DNA from: JBGSQR01 sp964509295
GTDB taxonomy: Bacteria > Desulfobacterota > Desulfuromonadia > Geobacterales > Pseudopelobacteraceae
Direction of reading: 5' to 3'
Length of the DNA: 64,000 bases
Assembly (NCBI GenBank): GCA_964509295.1
Contig: CAZDWS010000005.1
Coordinates: forward strand, 186,001 to 250,000
In this document: positions 9,220 to 17,490 of the stretch, in pieces
How positions within the stretch are numbered: the first letter of the stretch is position 1
Layout: every line of letters begins with the position of its first letter
Made by a program: the position numbers and the translations under genes
Notes under the pieces: model-generated
Seen by the model: the letters and a program-made list of their open reading frames with translations, nothing else
Told to the model about the DNA's origin: nothing
The model's database searches: none

Positions 9220-11205
9220 TTACGCAGAAGGGGTAAACTTTATCCAGACCCCGTCAACTCCCATAATTTTGTGCCCGGGTGGCGGGAACTGTTCCGTAGC
9301 CCGCCCACTCCCCAATAACTTGATGTTTATGTTCTGTTTCTCCATTACCTTGAGTACCCGCCGCATGCTCATACCTCGAAAGTCCGGCATGACGCCTCCT
9401 TCCACCGGCAACTCCATTGCCCCTCCGTCTGAAGAAGCCGCCTTCATTGCCACCTGGGAAGGCTTGTTTTCAAAAGCACTGGCTGTAGTAGTCGATGGCT
9501 TACTGGATGCTACCGTTGGCGCCTGTTTCAAATATGCCAGAGTATTGGAGGCAATCCCACGAAATGCCGGTGCAGCAACCACACCACCGTACGGACTCGT
9601 TTTCGGCTCATCAATAACAATCAAAATCGTCAGGCGAGGCTTCTCAGCCGGAACGAATCCGATAAATGAAGCAGTTCTCTTGGTTGCGGAATATCCACGT
9701 GTAACCGGATCAGCTTTCTGTGCCGTTCCGGTTTTACCGGCAACCCTGAAACCATCTACCGCTGCATTCAGACCTGTACCGCCATCGGTGGTAACTCCCT
9801 CCATCATCCTGGCGACCTTGGCAGCGGTGTCTGCTGAAATTACCCGCCTTAAAGGCTGAGGTTCAAATTTTTGAACCTCTCTACCTGCGTCATCAATGAC
9901 ACGCTCCACCATATAAGGTTTCATCAGAGTGCCACCATTGGCCACAGCCGAAACAGCGGATGCCAACTGCACAGACGAAGCAGCAACGCCCTGACCAAAT
10001 GAAATATTAGCCAGATCTGCTCCGTATAATTTTCTTTTATCCCGCAAACTGCCGCCTGACTCGCCCGGCAAATCAATACCGGTTTTTTCACCGAAACCAA
10101 AATTGCGCAGGTAGCGGAACAACTGTTCATCACCCAGCCTCATACCGATCTTGGCCGATCCGATATTGCTGGAATATTTGAGCACATCTGCAACCGACAG
10201 ACGGGAATAGCTGTGGGTATCATGAATAGTACGGTCGGCAATTTTGTATTTGCCGTTTTCACAATTAATCATATCAGTAGTTTTGACAATTTTTTCCTCT
10301 AATGCTGCAGCCATCAAAAATATCTTGAAAGTAGAGCCGGGCTCAAAACTGTCTACAACCACATGATTTCTCAACAAAGCCTGCGAATATCCAGCATAGG
10401 AATTCGGATTAAAAGTCGGATAATTGGCCATGGCCAGCACCTTACCCGTATCCGGTTCCATTACCAGAGCCATACCGTTTTTCGCACCACTGTCAATAAC
10501 AGCCTTACTAAGCTCCTTCTCAACAATGTGCTGAATTGTTGTGTCAAGAGTCAAAACTACATTTTTACCTGGAGATGAGTTCTTGACCAGTGCTTTTTTG
10601 TATGCCACATCGCGTCCAAGAGCATCCCTCTCCGTAATCAGGTAACCGGTATTCCCCAGAATGGTCGAATCGTATTTGAGCTCGATCCCTTCCAGGCCGA
10701 TCGGATCCAGACCGGTAAAACCGATTACATGGGATGCCATCTCACGGTTGGGATAGAAGCGCTTGGTTTCGGAGACAAAACCGATGCCGCGCAGTTTCAG
10801 ATTTTTCACCAGAACCGCTTTTTCCGGAGGTAAACGACGTTCCAGCCAGACAAAGTTTTTGCTGCCATTCAGTTTTTTGAGGAGTTCCTGTTTCGAGGTA
10901 CCTAGAAATGGGGCGAGGACAGCGGCAGTTCCATCTATATCCTGAATATGTCGGGGCTCAGCATAGCATGAATCCATTTCCAATGATACGGCAAGATTAT
11001 TGCCGTTTCTGTCAAGGATACTACCACGCCCTGGGGTAAGCGGTACTACACGCTGATGCTGACGATCAGCCTTGGAAAGCATCTCTTCATGCTGAATTAT
11101 CTGCAGCCTGAATGCCTGGCAAATCACAACTACAAATAGCAGACCGAAAAACGATCCGATCATAATTATCCGGGTTCGAGCCCATTTTTCCCGTTCATCT
11201 TTCAT
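9220..11205 (-). CDS. ftsI: septal transpeptidase FtsI (PBP3) with PASTA domain
   Basis: Class B penicillin-binding protein that cross-links septal peptidoglycan with FtsW. The 661-residue protein has one N-terminal membrane anchor (about residues 12-32), a dimerisation domain, and a transpeptidase domain with the catalytic SxxK (GSTFK), SxN (SSN) and KTGT (KTGTAQK) motifs. The last 65 residues (from MPDFRGMS) resemble a PASTA domain, which many division PBPs of this lineage carry and E. coli FtsI lacks. GGTGA precedes the ATG. Confidence 0.95.
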   Translation of the reverse strand: MKDEREKWARTRIIMIGSFFGLLFVVVICQAFRLQIIQHEEMLSKADRQHQRVVPLTPGRGSILDRNGNNLAVSLEMDSCYAEPRHIQDIDGTAAVLAPFLGTSKQELLKKLNGSKNFVWLERRLPPEKAVLVKNLKLRGIGFVSETKRFYPNREMASHVIGFTGLDPIGLEGIELKYDSTILGNTGYLITERDALGRDVAYKKALVKNSSPGKNVVLTLDTTIQHIVEKELSKAVIDSGAKNGMALVMEPDTGKVLAMANYPTFNPNSYAGYSQALLRNHVVVDSFEPGSTFKIFLMAAALEEKIVKTTDMINCENGKYKIADRTIHDTHSYSRLSVADVLKYSSNIGSAKIGMRLGDEQLFRYLRNFGFGEKTGIDLPGESGGSLRDKRKLYGADLANISFGQGVAASSVQLASAVSAVANGGTLMKPYMVERVIDDAGREVQKFEPQPLRRVISADTAAKVARMMEGVTTDGGTGLNAAVDGFRVAGKTGTAQKADPVTRGYSATKRTASFIGFVPAEKPRLTILIVIDEPKTSPYGGVVAAPAFRGIASNTLAYLKQAPTVASSKPSTTTASAFENKPSQVAMKAASSDGGAMELPVEGGVMPDFRGMSMRRVLKVMEKQNINIKLLGSGRATEQFPPPGHKIMGVDGVWIKFTPSA

Positions 11206-11344
11206 ATGTCACCATTGGGATCGGCACAAATCAACTCCGGATTAAAACTTTAACTGCTCAGTTATTTAGACTGAAGACCGAAGGTAATTAGAAAAAATAT
11301 CCATTGGAGTTTTTCCCTTCAGCCTTCTACCTTCAATCTGCCTT
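11206..11344. repeat. ftsL-ftsI spacer with heptad repeats
   Basis: This 139-base gap holds CCTTCNN heptads (about 11318-11338) and related GACTGAAGACCGAAGG repeats (11269-11285). I see no gene and no clear promoter. Confidence 0.35.
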
Positions 11345-11686
11345 TCATTTTACTTCAATTACCTGCTGCTTGTTTGGCAGCGCCATATTCAGATCACGTT
11401 TGGCAATTGTTTCAATACGTGCTGGAGTCTTCAGCAGTGACGTCTCAAGCTTGAGTCTTTTCTGTTCCTGTTCCGCCTCTTTGAGCTGACGACTGGATCC
11501 GGAAATTTCCAGATTCAGATCAACCAGCTTAAATCTGGACCAGACATGAAAAACAGAGACAATCGTAAAAAGCACCATACAGATCATCAGGAATTTGAAC
11601 ATGTCCAGCCGCTGAGGAGCAGCAATTGTTCCGCCAAACGGCCTTGGCGATGCTACTTTGCCGTAATCAATTCTTGCTTGTGCCAT
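11345..11686 (-). CDS. ftsL: cell division protein FtsL
   Basis: Small bitopic divisome protein bridging FtsB/FtsQ and FtsWI. I choose the ATG at 11686 (113 aa), which has GTAAGGAG directly upstream, rather than an eight-residue longer start. There is a short basic cytoplasmic tail, one hydrophobic helix (about residues 28-48), then a heptad-like coiled coil. FtsL sequences diverge strongly, so the identification rests mainly on topology, length and the position between rsmH and ftsI. Confidence 0.85.
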   Translation of the reverse strand: MAQARIDYGKVASPRPFGGTIAAPQRLDMFKFLMICMVLFTIVSVFHVWSRFKLVDLNLEISGSSRQLKEAEQEQKRLKLETSLLKTPARIETIAKRDLNMALPNKQQVIEVK

Positions 11687-11696
11687 TTTGTTCTCC

Positions 11697-12638
11697 TTAC
11701 AACTTCTCAATGGCCCGCAACTTGGCGCTGCGTGCCCGTGGATTCCGATCAGTTTCTTCTTCGCCCGCCATAACCGGTTTTCCGGTCAACACCCTAACTT
11801 TAGGATGGTTGCCGCACACACACATGGGCAGATGCCGAGGGCAGGTACAACCTGTTGCGTATTCCTTGAATACATGTTTAACAATCCGGTCCTCCAGGGA
11901 GTGAAAGGAGATCACTACGCCACGACCGCCAGGCTTCAACTTGTCAATTGCTGCCCTCAAACCTGTTTCAAGGCTTTCTAATTCATGATTAACCGCGATG
12001 CGCAAGCCTTGAAAAGTGCGGGTAGCCGGGTGCAGTCGTTCTTCCCACTTTGCTTTTGGAATGGCGCCCTTGATTACATCCACCAGTTGCAAGGTCGTTT
12101 CAATCCGTGCTTCCGAGCGAGCCTTAACGATAAATGCAGCAACACGTCTTGCCCAGCGTTCCTCGCCATACTCCTTGATAATCCGTTCCAGCTCATACTC
12201 CGGCAATTCGTTGACCAGCTCAGCCGCTGTTTCTCCCCGACTTGTATCCATACGCATATCAAGTGGGGCATCCTGCTGAAAACTGAAACCACGTTCGCCG
12301 CTGTCAAGCTGGTGTGACGAAACACCCAGGTCGAACAGAAATCCGTCCAGCCCTTCTATATCAAGCTCTGCCAGATAATCAGCCAGTCCGGCAAAATTCC
12401 CATGAACCAACTGAACCGACTTACCGAATTCGGCCAGCTTCCTTGAAGCCGCTGCCAGCGCCTCCTGATCACGATCAACCCCGATCAACAGACCGCCTTC
12501 CGGTGCACAGACTGCGGCGATCATGGCCGAATGACCGGCACCACCAAGCGTCCCGTCCAGATAGACACCACCAGCTTTTGGAGCCAGATACTGAAGCACC
12601 TCTTCCGGCAAAACCGAAAGATGATGAAAGCCGTTCAC
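11697..12638 (-). CDS. rsmH: 16S rRNA m4C1402 methyltransferase RsmH
   Basis: SAM-dependent methyltransferase acting on N4 of C1402 in 16S rRNA (formerly MraW). The 313-residue protein has the SAM-binding segment DGTLGGAGHS near residue 29, the FLFDLGVSSHQLD motif and the HPATRTFQGLRIAVN block of the family. The start is GTG, immediately after the mraZ stop codon (TAG-GTG), without a spaced Shine-Dalgarno sequence, so initiation probably depends on translation of mraZ. Confidence 0.97.
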   Translation of the reverse strand: MNGFHHLSVLPEEVLQYLAPKAGGVYLDGTLGGAGHSAMIAAVCAPEGGLLIGVDRDQEALAAASRKLAEFGKSVQLVHGNFAGLADYLAELDIEGLDGFLFDLGVSSHQLDSGERGFSFQQDAPLDMRMDTSRGETAAELVNELPEYELERIIKEYGEERWARRVAAFIVKARSEARIETTLQLVDVIKGAIPKAKWEERLHPATRTFQGLRIAVNHELESLETGLRAAIDKLKPGGRGVVISFHSLEDRIVKHVFKEYATGCTCPRHLPMCVCGNHPKVRVLTGKPVMAGEEETDRNPRARSAKLRAIEKL

Positions 12639-13127
12639 CTAAAAGCCCAACGCGGTCAAATCCAAAGGAAGATTTTTCTCATCCTGGGCATTGACCCTGT
12701 TGTATGTTTCACGACTCCAGATATCAAAACGCCTGTCCATACCTACAAACCAAATATCCCGCTCAAGTCCGGCGTGAACTCTCAAAGCCGGCGGTATCAG
12801 TACTCGCCCAAGCTTGTCGGTCCCGCACTCTTCAGCCGGATTAAGAAACTGTCTCTTGATACTGTCAAGCTGCAAAGAGGTATAGCCCCCCTCATTCGCC
12901 AGCGCCTTACGCTTGATCTCAGCCCAGACACTAACCGGATAAACCGAGAGCCCACGGGCGTAACTGTCATCGCCCACATTGATAGGCTGCGCTTTTGTAA
13001 TAACAAAACGCTCCTCACCAAAGGTCTGAACAAGCCCTTCCCGGAACTTAGCCGGGATACAGGTTCGTCCTTTGCTGTCAATGGTACTCAGATTTTCTCC
13101 GCCAAATATGGCGTCTTGAACTGACAT
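12639..13127 (-). CDS. mraZ: transcriptional regulator MraZ
   Basis: AbrB-fold DNA-binding protein encoded first in dcw operons, which it regulates. The start at 13127 gives 162 residues beginning MSVQDAIFGGEN. The upstream AGGTGG is both the likely ribosome-binding site and part of the third MraZ box. Two SpoVT/AbrB repeats are visible, the first around STIDSKGRTCIPAKFRE and the second around KLGRVLIPPALR. A longer in-frame reading to 13202 would run through the promoter and is rejected. Confidence 0.95.
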   Translation of the reverse strand: MSVQDAIFGGENLSTIDSKGRTCIPAKFREGLVQTFGEERFVITKAQPINVGDDSYARGLSVYPVSVWAEIKRKALANEGGYTSLQLDSIKRQFLNPAEECGTDKLGRVLIPPALRVHAGLERDIWFVGMDRRFDIWSRETYNRVNAQDEKNLPLDLTALGF

Positions 13128-13130
13128 TTG

Positions 13131-13154
13131 CCACCTATTTCCACTTTTTTCCAC
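13131..13154 (-). promoter_or_regulatory. MraZ operator: three GTGG boxes
   Basis: On the minus strand GTGG occurs three times at exactly 10-bp spacing (plus-strand CCAC at 13131, 13141 and 13151), with A-rich linkers. This matches the direct-repeat type site bound by MraZ in other bacteria. It lies just downstream of the predicted transcription start and reaches the mraZ ribosome-binding site, which fits autorepression. Confidence 0.75.
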
Positions 13155-13164
13155 TATGTGGGAA

Positions 13165-13192
13165 AATATAACGTAGATCAATGCAATGTCAA
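13165..13192 (-). promoter_or_regulatory. dcw operon sigma-70 promoter
   Basis: On the minus strand TTGACA (13192-13187), a 16-base spacer and TATATT (13170-13165) predict a start near 13158, about 30 bases upstream of the mraZ start codon and right at the MraZ boxes. Confidence 0.7.
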
Positions 13193-13439
13193 GATAAAAC
13201 ATTTAACTGATGGGGCTTTAATCACAAGCGGGACAAGATTTTCCGCTGATGGCTCCGCAACATTTCTCAGTTTTCAATCCTAATTTTGTCCGATAGCTCA
13301 ACACATGATTCTGCTTTTTTATGCAGGTCATGCAAATTCATCCAAAATTATTTCAGCAAATAATTTCAAATGTTTTTTCCAAGACTTACAGTCTTTCTTT
13401 AAAATAAAAAATCTTAAGACTTTTATTTCTGATTTCGGG

Positions 13440-13448
13440 TGGTATAAT
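13440..13448 (+). promoter_or_regulatory. extended -10 promoter candidate
   Basis: TGGTATAAT is a perfect extended -10 element (TGN followed by TATAAT). No good -35 is seen at normal spacing. Transcription would start near 13455 and meet the terminator at 13615-13645. Confidence 0.5.
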
Positions 13449-13454
13449 GCAGAC

Positions 13455-13645
13455 AGAAGCATGGAAGTAAATTATGTTCAGAGGAGGGTGATACATAATA
13501 TATGGAAGACACTCCACCCAAGTGGGATCAGTAAAATAAGGTTAACAACTAGTCCGGTTAAAAAATGGACCGGATATATTCCAGCGATGGAAGACAGGAT
13601 TAATTAAATAACAGAAAGCCCATCGAAGGTTCTGATGGGCTTTTA
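13455..13645 (+). ncRNA. candidate structured RNA or leader
   Basis: About 190 bases between an extended -10 promoter and an intrinsic terminator show several good hairpins: ATTATGT/ACATAAT with a G-rich loop (GGGTG) that could pair with CACCC downstream; TCCGGT/ACCGGA; and TTCCA-GCGA-TGGAA, closed by a GNRA tetraloop. The terminator ends about 30 bases before the SRAP gene, so this is either a free small RNA or an attenuator/riboswitch for that gene. I do not recognise a known family. A 100-codon frame (13305-13607) overlaps it but looks like spurious AT-rich sequence. The rest of the 13193-13440 gap shows nothing. Confidence 0.4.
13615..13645 (+). terminator. intrinsic terminator
   Basis: AGCCCATC (13617-13624) pairs with GATGGGCT (13634-13641) around a nine-base loop and is followed by TTTATATTTT. 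It lies just upstream of the SRAP gene. Confidence 0.8.
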
Positions 13646-13676
13646 TATTTTCAAAAATTGAAAAGGGACATTTTGT

Positions 13677-14333
13677 ATGTGTGAACGTTTTACTCTTAAT
13701 GCAACACCGGAAGTCATTGCAAAAACATTTAATCTTCAGGAGATTCCTGATTTGACATTACGGTATAACATTGCTCCCGGTCAGAATGTGGCCAGCGTGC
13801 GTCACTATGAAGGGCAAAACAGGCTTGACCTGTCAAACTGGGGCTTGGTAACTGGCTGCCACAAAGACAACGATCAGCCAGTGATCAACGCCCGTTCCGA
13901 GACGGTCCATGAGGAATCGATTTTCAACAATTCAATCAAATTCAACAGGTGCATAGTCCCCGCGACCGGGTTCTTTCAGTGGAAGATTGAAGATGATCGT
14001 AGACAGCCATATTATGTCCGTTTGCTGAATAGCGGAATCATGGCTTTTGCCGGGATCTGGGAAAGCTGGAAAGCAGAGGATGGCACTGAAATTGTAACCT
14101 GCTGCATACTTACCACATCTTCAAATAATCTGATTCAGCCGGTCCATAAAAGAATGCCGGTTATACTGCCACCGGAGGAGTATGGTTTCTGGCTGGATAA
14201 AAATGTACAGCATCCCATCGAACTGCAAAGGCTTTATCAGCCCTACCCATCGGAGCTAATGGTGTCTCACGAAGTCCCCGATCTTGTAAACAACCCCAGA
14301 TTCGACGGTCCATCCTGCATTCTCCAGATGTAA
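13677..14333 (+). CDS. SRAP (HMCES/YedK-type) abasic-site protein
   Basis: SOS response-associated peptidase family protein, 218 residues. Family members shield abasic sites in single-stranded DNA by forming a thiazolidine crosslink through Cys2. Here the protein begins Met-Cys-Glu, so the catalytic Cys2 is present once Met is removed. The other conserved elements are NARSET, the TGFFQW box with its usual glutamate position occupied by Gln, and HKRMPVIL with the active-site histidine. It is expressed alone behind the terminator and possible RNA leader at 13455-13645. Confidence 0.92.
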   Translation: MCERFTLNATPEVIAKTFNLQEIPDLTLRYNIAPGQNVASVRHYEGQNRLDLSNWGLVTGCHKDNDQPVINARSETVHEESIFNNSIKFNRCIVPATGFFQWKIEDDRRQPYYVRLLNSGIMAFAGIWESWKAEDGTEIVTCCILTTSSNNLIQPVHKRMPVILPPEEYGFWLDKNVQHPIELQRLYQPYPSELMVSHEVPDLVNNPRFDGPSCILQM

Positions 14334-14444
14334 TAATCCTGCTCTGGATAAAATATGGAAATTGGCGGTCAACGTACCATTGTAAAGACCAACACCAAAA
14401 TCAGGGTTCAGACCGGTGTTCGTAATCGAATTTAAACTAGATAT

Positions 14445-14927
14445 TTATTCAGACAAATCCATCCATCTTCCGTTTGTCAGTGGCTGAAGGTCGGCAGGCT
14501 TCAGTTGAAAAACGGCAAAAGGTGTACCTGCTGCAGCCCAAATCACGCCATATTTCATCAGGTCATTATCCAGGAGGGTTTCCAGCGGTTCATTATGTCC
14601 GACAGGCGGGATTCCGCCAATGGCATAGCCGACTTTTTCTTTCACATAACTGCCATCGGCTTTACCGAGCCTAAAACCGGTTAAACTTTCTATCTTCGCC
14701 AAATCCACCCGATTCGAACCGGAGGCAATCACCAGAATCGGAAGACCACTCTCCTTTTCCCTGAACACGAGTGATTTTGCTATCTGAGACACCTCACACC
14801 CAATACTATCAGCCGCCTCTTGAGCTGTTCTGGTCGAACCTGGCAGCTCCTTAACCTCAAAGGCAAAGCCTTTTTCCAAAAGAAACGCCTGCACCCTGCC
14901 AGCGCTATTACTCAACTCTGCATCCAT
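14445..14927 (-). CDS. YbaK/EbsC-type aminoacyl-tRNA deacylase
   Basis: 160-residue protein of the YbaK/ProRS-editing (INS) domain family, which hydrolyses mischarged Cys- or Ala-tRNA(Pro) in trans. The sequence shows the conserved lysine in QIAKSLVF, the NRVDLAKI segment and the GYAIGGIPPVGH motif. Which tRNA it edits cannot be told from the sequence. It is a single gene, divergent from the membrane protein at 15094; the 166-base intergenic region presumably holds both promoters. Confidence 0.9.
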   Translation of the reverse strand: MDAELSNSAGRVQAFLLEKGFAFEVKELPGSTRTAQEAADSIGCEVSQIAKSLVFREKESGLPILVIASGSNRVDLAKIESLTGFRLGKADGSYVKEKVGYAIGGIPPVGHNEPLETLLDNDLMKYGVIWAAAGTPFAVFQLKPADLQPLTNGRWMDLSE

Positions 14928-15093
14928 AGCATCAATCCTCCTGATTGGCTCGAAAAAAAATCTGACTACATATTAATTGATTAATTGTTATTGTAAATAC
15001 TTGTCTAAAATTGATAGGGTGGCACAGAATAGTTTCTGCCTAAAAAAATCTTCTTTTAGTACGCATAATCACAATTAAAAGACACTGGCCATC

Positions 15094-15897
15094 ATGATAA
15101 TAATCTTCAAGATATTCATAACGCCACTGCTGATTGGTACTGTCACTTTAGCCGGGCGCTGCTGGGGTCCGGTGGTCAGTGGACTATTAATTGGCCTGCC
15201 ACTGACTACCGGACCGGTTTCGTTCATCCTGGCCCATGAGTATGGATTCGAGTTTGCCCAAAAAGCCGCTATCGGCAGTCTGGCAGGGCAGTTATCCATG
15301 TGTATCTTTTGTCTGGTATACAGTCTTGCTGCAAAAAGGTGGGGCTGGCTGGCAAGCTCTTTCGTTTCTTTAAGTACCTTTTTGTTGGCAACACCGACAT
15401 GGAACCTTTTAAATTGGGAGCTGATACCTGCAGCAATTACATTACTTGTCGCTATAGCACTGATTTTAAAATTTATTCCCTATCACCAGATCGCTTTGAA
15501 TAACAGCCCCCCGCCAGTCTGGGATTTACCTGCCAGAATGATTATTGCAACTACATTCGTCATACTTCTGACAACATTTGCCAATATGCTGGGGCCGCAA
15601 CTGAGTGGCCTGATTGCCCCGTTTCCGGTTTTCGGTGTTGTGCTGGCAGCTTTCAACCATGTTCAAAATGGTGCAAAAGCCGCTTCGAATCTTCTACGGG
15701 GCATTGTTTTCGGCTCTATCGCCTACACCGCTTTTTTCCTTATTGTAGGCACGTTTTTATCCCGGCTGGGAATCGCCTTAACTTATTTTTTGGCAGCGAT
15801 TTCCGCCGCTTTGATTAGTGGCGCCATTTACTTCATCAACGACAGAATCAATAGAAATACAGACTTACAGGTCACAGAATACCGGAGAAAATCATGA
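15094..15897 (+). CDS. polytopic membrane protein, internally duplicated
   Basis: 267-residue integral membrane protein with about eight hydrophobic segments. It consists of two related halves: GPVVSGL at residues 25-31 recurs as GPQLSGL at 167-173, each followed by a hydrophobic helix and a Pro/Gly turn. This layout recalls GlpM-like membrane proteins, but I cannot assign a family. Its stop overlaps the start of the adenine deaminase gene (ATGA), so the two are co-translated and it might move a purine or related compound; that is inference only. Confidence 0.8.
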   Translation: MIIIFKIFITPLLIGTVTLAGRCWGPVVSGLLIGLPLTTGPVSFILAHEYGFEFAQKAAIGSLAGQLSMCIFCLVYSLAAKRWGWLASSFVSLSTFLLATPTWNLLNWELIPAAITLLVAIALILKFIPYHQIALNNSPPPVWDLPARMIIATTFVILLTTFANMLGPQLSGLIAPFPVFGVVLAAFNHVQNGAKAASNLLRGIVFGSIAYTAFFLIVGTFLSRLGIALTYFLAAISAALISGAIYFINDRINRNTDLQVTEYRRKS

Positions 15898-16919
15898 CAC
15901 GGCAGGAAGCATTGATTCGAGCTCTTCCCAAAGTAGAACTGCATCTGCATATTGAAGGAACTCTTGAACCGGAAATGATGTTTGAACTGGCACAGCGCAA
16001 CGGAGTTAAACTTCCATATGACAGTATCGAAGCAGTGCGGGGAGCTTACAATTTCAACAATCTGCAATCCTTTCTCGAACTTTATTATGCCGGAGCAGCA
16101 GTACTTATTTCTGAACAGGACTTTTATGACCTGACCTGGGCCTATCTCCAGCGTTGCCAGGCCGATAATGTTGTTCATACTGAGATTTTTTTTGATCCGC
16201 AGACACACACGGATCGCGGCATCGCCTTTGAAACGGTACTATCCGGCATCCGGCGGGCGCTGAAAGACGCGCACCAACAGCTGCAGATCAGTTCCAGACT
16301 AATCATGTCGTTCCTGCGTCATCTGTCAGAGAAAAGCGGTTTTGAAACCCTGGAGATGGCGCGGCCTTTCATTGAACAGATCCATGGAGTCGGCCTGGAT
16401 TCAAGTGAAGTCGGCTACCCACCTTCCAAATTCCAGCGTCTGTTCGATCAGTGCCGGGCGCTTGGCCTGCCGCGCGTGGCCCATGCCGGAGAAGAGGGAC
16501 CGCCGGAATATGTCTGGGAAGCGCTTGACCTGCTGGGAGCATGCCGCATTGATCACGGTGTCCGGGCCATGGAAGACCCAAACCTGATGGACAGGCTGGG
16601 CAAGTTCAGAATTCCGCTGACCGTCTGCCCCTATTCCAACGTCAGGCTGAAGGTGTTTGACCGGCTGGCAGACCACAACCTGCAGCAACTGCTAACCAAA
16701 GGTCTTTGCGTAACCATCAACTCCGATGATCCGGCCTATTTCGGCGGCTATGTTCAGGAAAACTATTTGGGAACGGCACGGGAGCTGGGCTTGACCGGCG
16801 AGGAGATTCTGTTGCTTGTTAAAAATGGTTTTGAAGCCAGCTGGCTGGCAGAAGGCGAGAAAAGCAGGTGGATGGCGGAGTGCCACGCAATATTTAACAG
16901 CATTCAACCAGATGATTGA
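15894..16919 (+). CDS. adenine deaminase (ADA superfamily)
   Basis: Zinc hydrolase of the adenosine/AMP deaminase fold, 341 residues. The HLH zinc ligands are in ELHLHIEG (about residues 17-24), the catalytic HAGEE is near residue 197, the RIDHG motif follows, and the SDDPA metal/catalytic motif lies in the last third. The LDSSEVGYPPSKF segment is the hallmark of the adenine deaminase branch rather than classical adenosine deaminase. Role: purine salvage, adenine to hypoxanthine plus ammonia. It overlaps the upstream membrane protein gene by four bases. Confidence 0.88.
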   Translation: MTRQEALIRALPKVELHLHIEGTLEPEMMFELAQRNGVKLPYDSIEAVRGAYNFNNLQSFLELYYAGAAVLISEQDFYDLTWAYLQRCQADNVVHTEIFFDPQTHTDRGIAFETVLSGIRRALKDAHQQLQISSRLIMSFLRHLSEKSGFETLEMARPFIEQIHGVGLDSSEVGYPPSKFQRLFDQCRALGLPRVAHAGEEGPPEYVWEALDLLGACRIDHGVRAMEDPNLMDRLGKFRIPLTVCPYSNVRLKVFDRLADHNLQQLLTKGLCVTINSDDPAYFGGYVQENYLGTARELGLTGEEILLLVKNGFEASWLAEGEKSRWMAECHAIFNSIQPDD

Positions 16920-16950
16920 CCCCGGCAATCCAACGGTATTGACAGGCAGT

Positions 16951-16986
16951 AAAAAGGGGGTCACAAATTCTGCGACCCCCTTTTTT
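16951..16986. terminator. bidirectional terminator
   Basis: AAAAAGGGGGTC pairs with GACCCCCTTTTTT. It separates the converging adenine deaminase gene (plus) and DUF305 gene (minus) and carries T-runs in both directions. Confidence 0.9.
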
Positions 16987-17031
16987 GAGTGTTCCACCAA
17001 ACCGGCTGGCGGACGGTAACCGGACTTACTC

Positions 17032-17490
17032 CTAATGTTTGTGCCCTTGTTCCTGTCCACCGCGCGTACCGCCAAGTGCGGGATACCCACCGGGATTGGT
17101 ACGGCTGGCACCCCGCTTTAAGTCATCCAGACGCCGCCGCATGCTCTCGATCTCCACTTGCTGGCTGGCGATAATGTCCTCGGCAAACTTGCGTGTCACC
17201 GGATCATTACCGTGCTGAAGTACCAGTCGCGCCATGTCGATCGCCCCCTCGTGATGCGGAATCATCATGGCCAGAAAATCCATATCCGGATCTCCCGTAT
17301 ACCCCGGCGCATGCATATCGGACATCATTTTACCCATGCCTGCGTTCATTTCTTCCGTAAAACGCTTGTAAGCCTTACCGTACTGAGCCGACACTTCCGG
17401 TTTTTCATGCATATGCTTGCCCGGTTGCTGTGCATCAGCCACGCCCAGCACTGCCAGGACCATCAGACCTGCCGCGATTATGTATCTCAT
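17032..17490 (-). CDS. exported DUF305 protein
   Basis: 152-residue DUF305 family protein. The start at 17490 follows AGGGGG and overlaps the stop of the upstream beta-propeller gene (ATGA). A signal peptide is evident (MRYIIAAGLMVLAVLGVADA). The mature part carries the DUF305 signature FLAMMIPHHEGAIDMA and many Met and His residues (MNAGMGKMMSDMH), ending GHKH. Some DUF305 proteins bind copper in the periplasm, so metal binding is plausible here but not shown. Confidence 0.9.
   Translation of the reverse strand: MRYIIAAGLMVLAVLGVADAQQPGKHMHEKPEVSAQYGKAYKRFTEEMNAGMGKMMSDMHAPGYTGDPDMDFLAMMIPHHEGAIDMARLVLQHGNDPVTRKFAEDIIASQQVEIESMRRRLDDLKRGASRTNPGGYPALGGTRGGQEQGHKH

Noticed and set aside
13305..13607. 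100-codon plus-strand open frame upstream of the SRAP gene
   Set aside because: AT-rich, no ribosome-binding site, no recognisable domain, and it runs through the hairpins and promoter of the candidate RNA.
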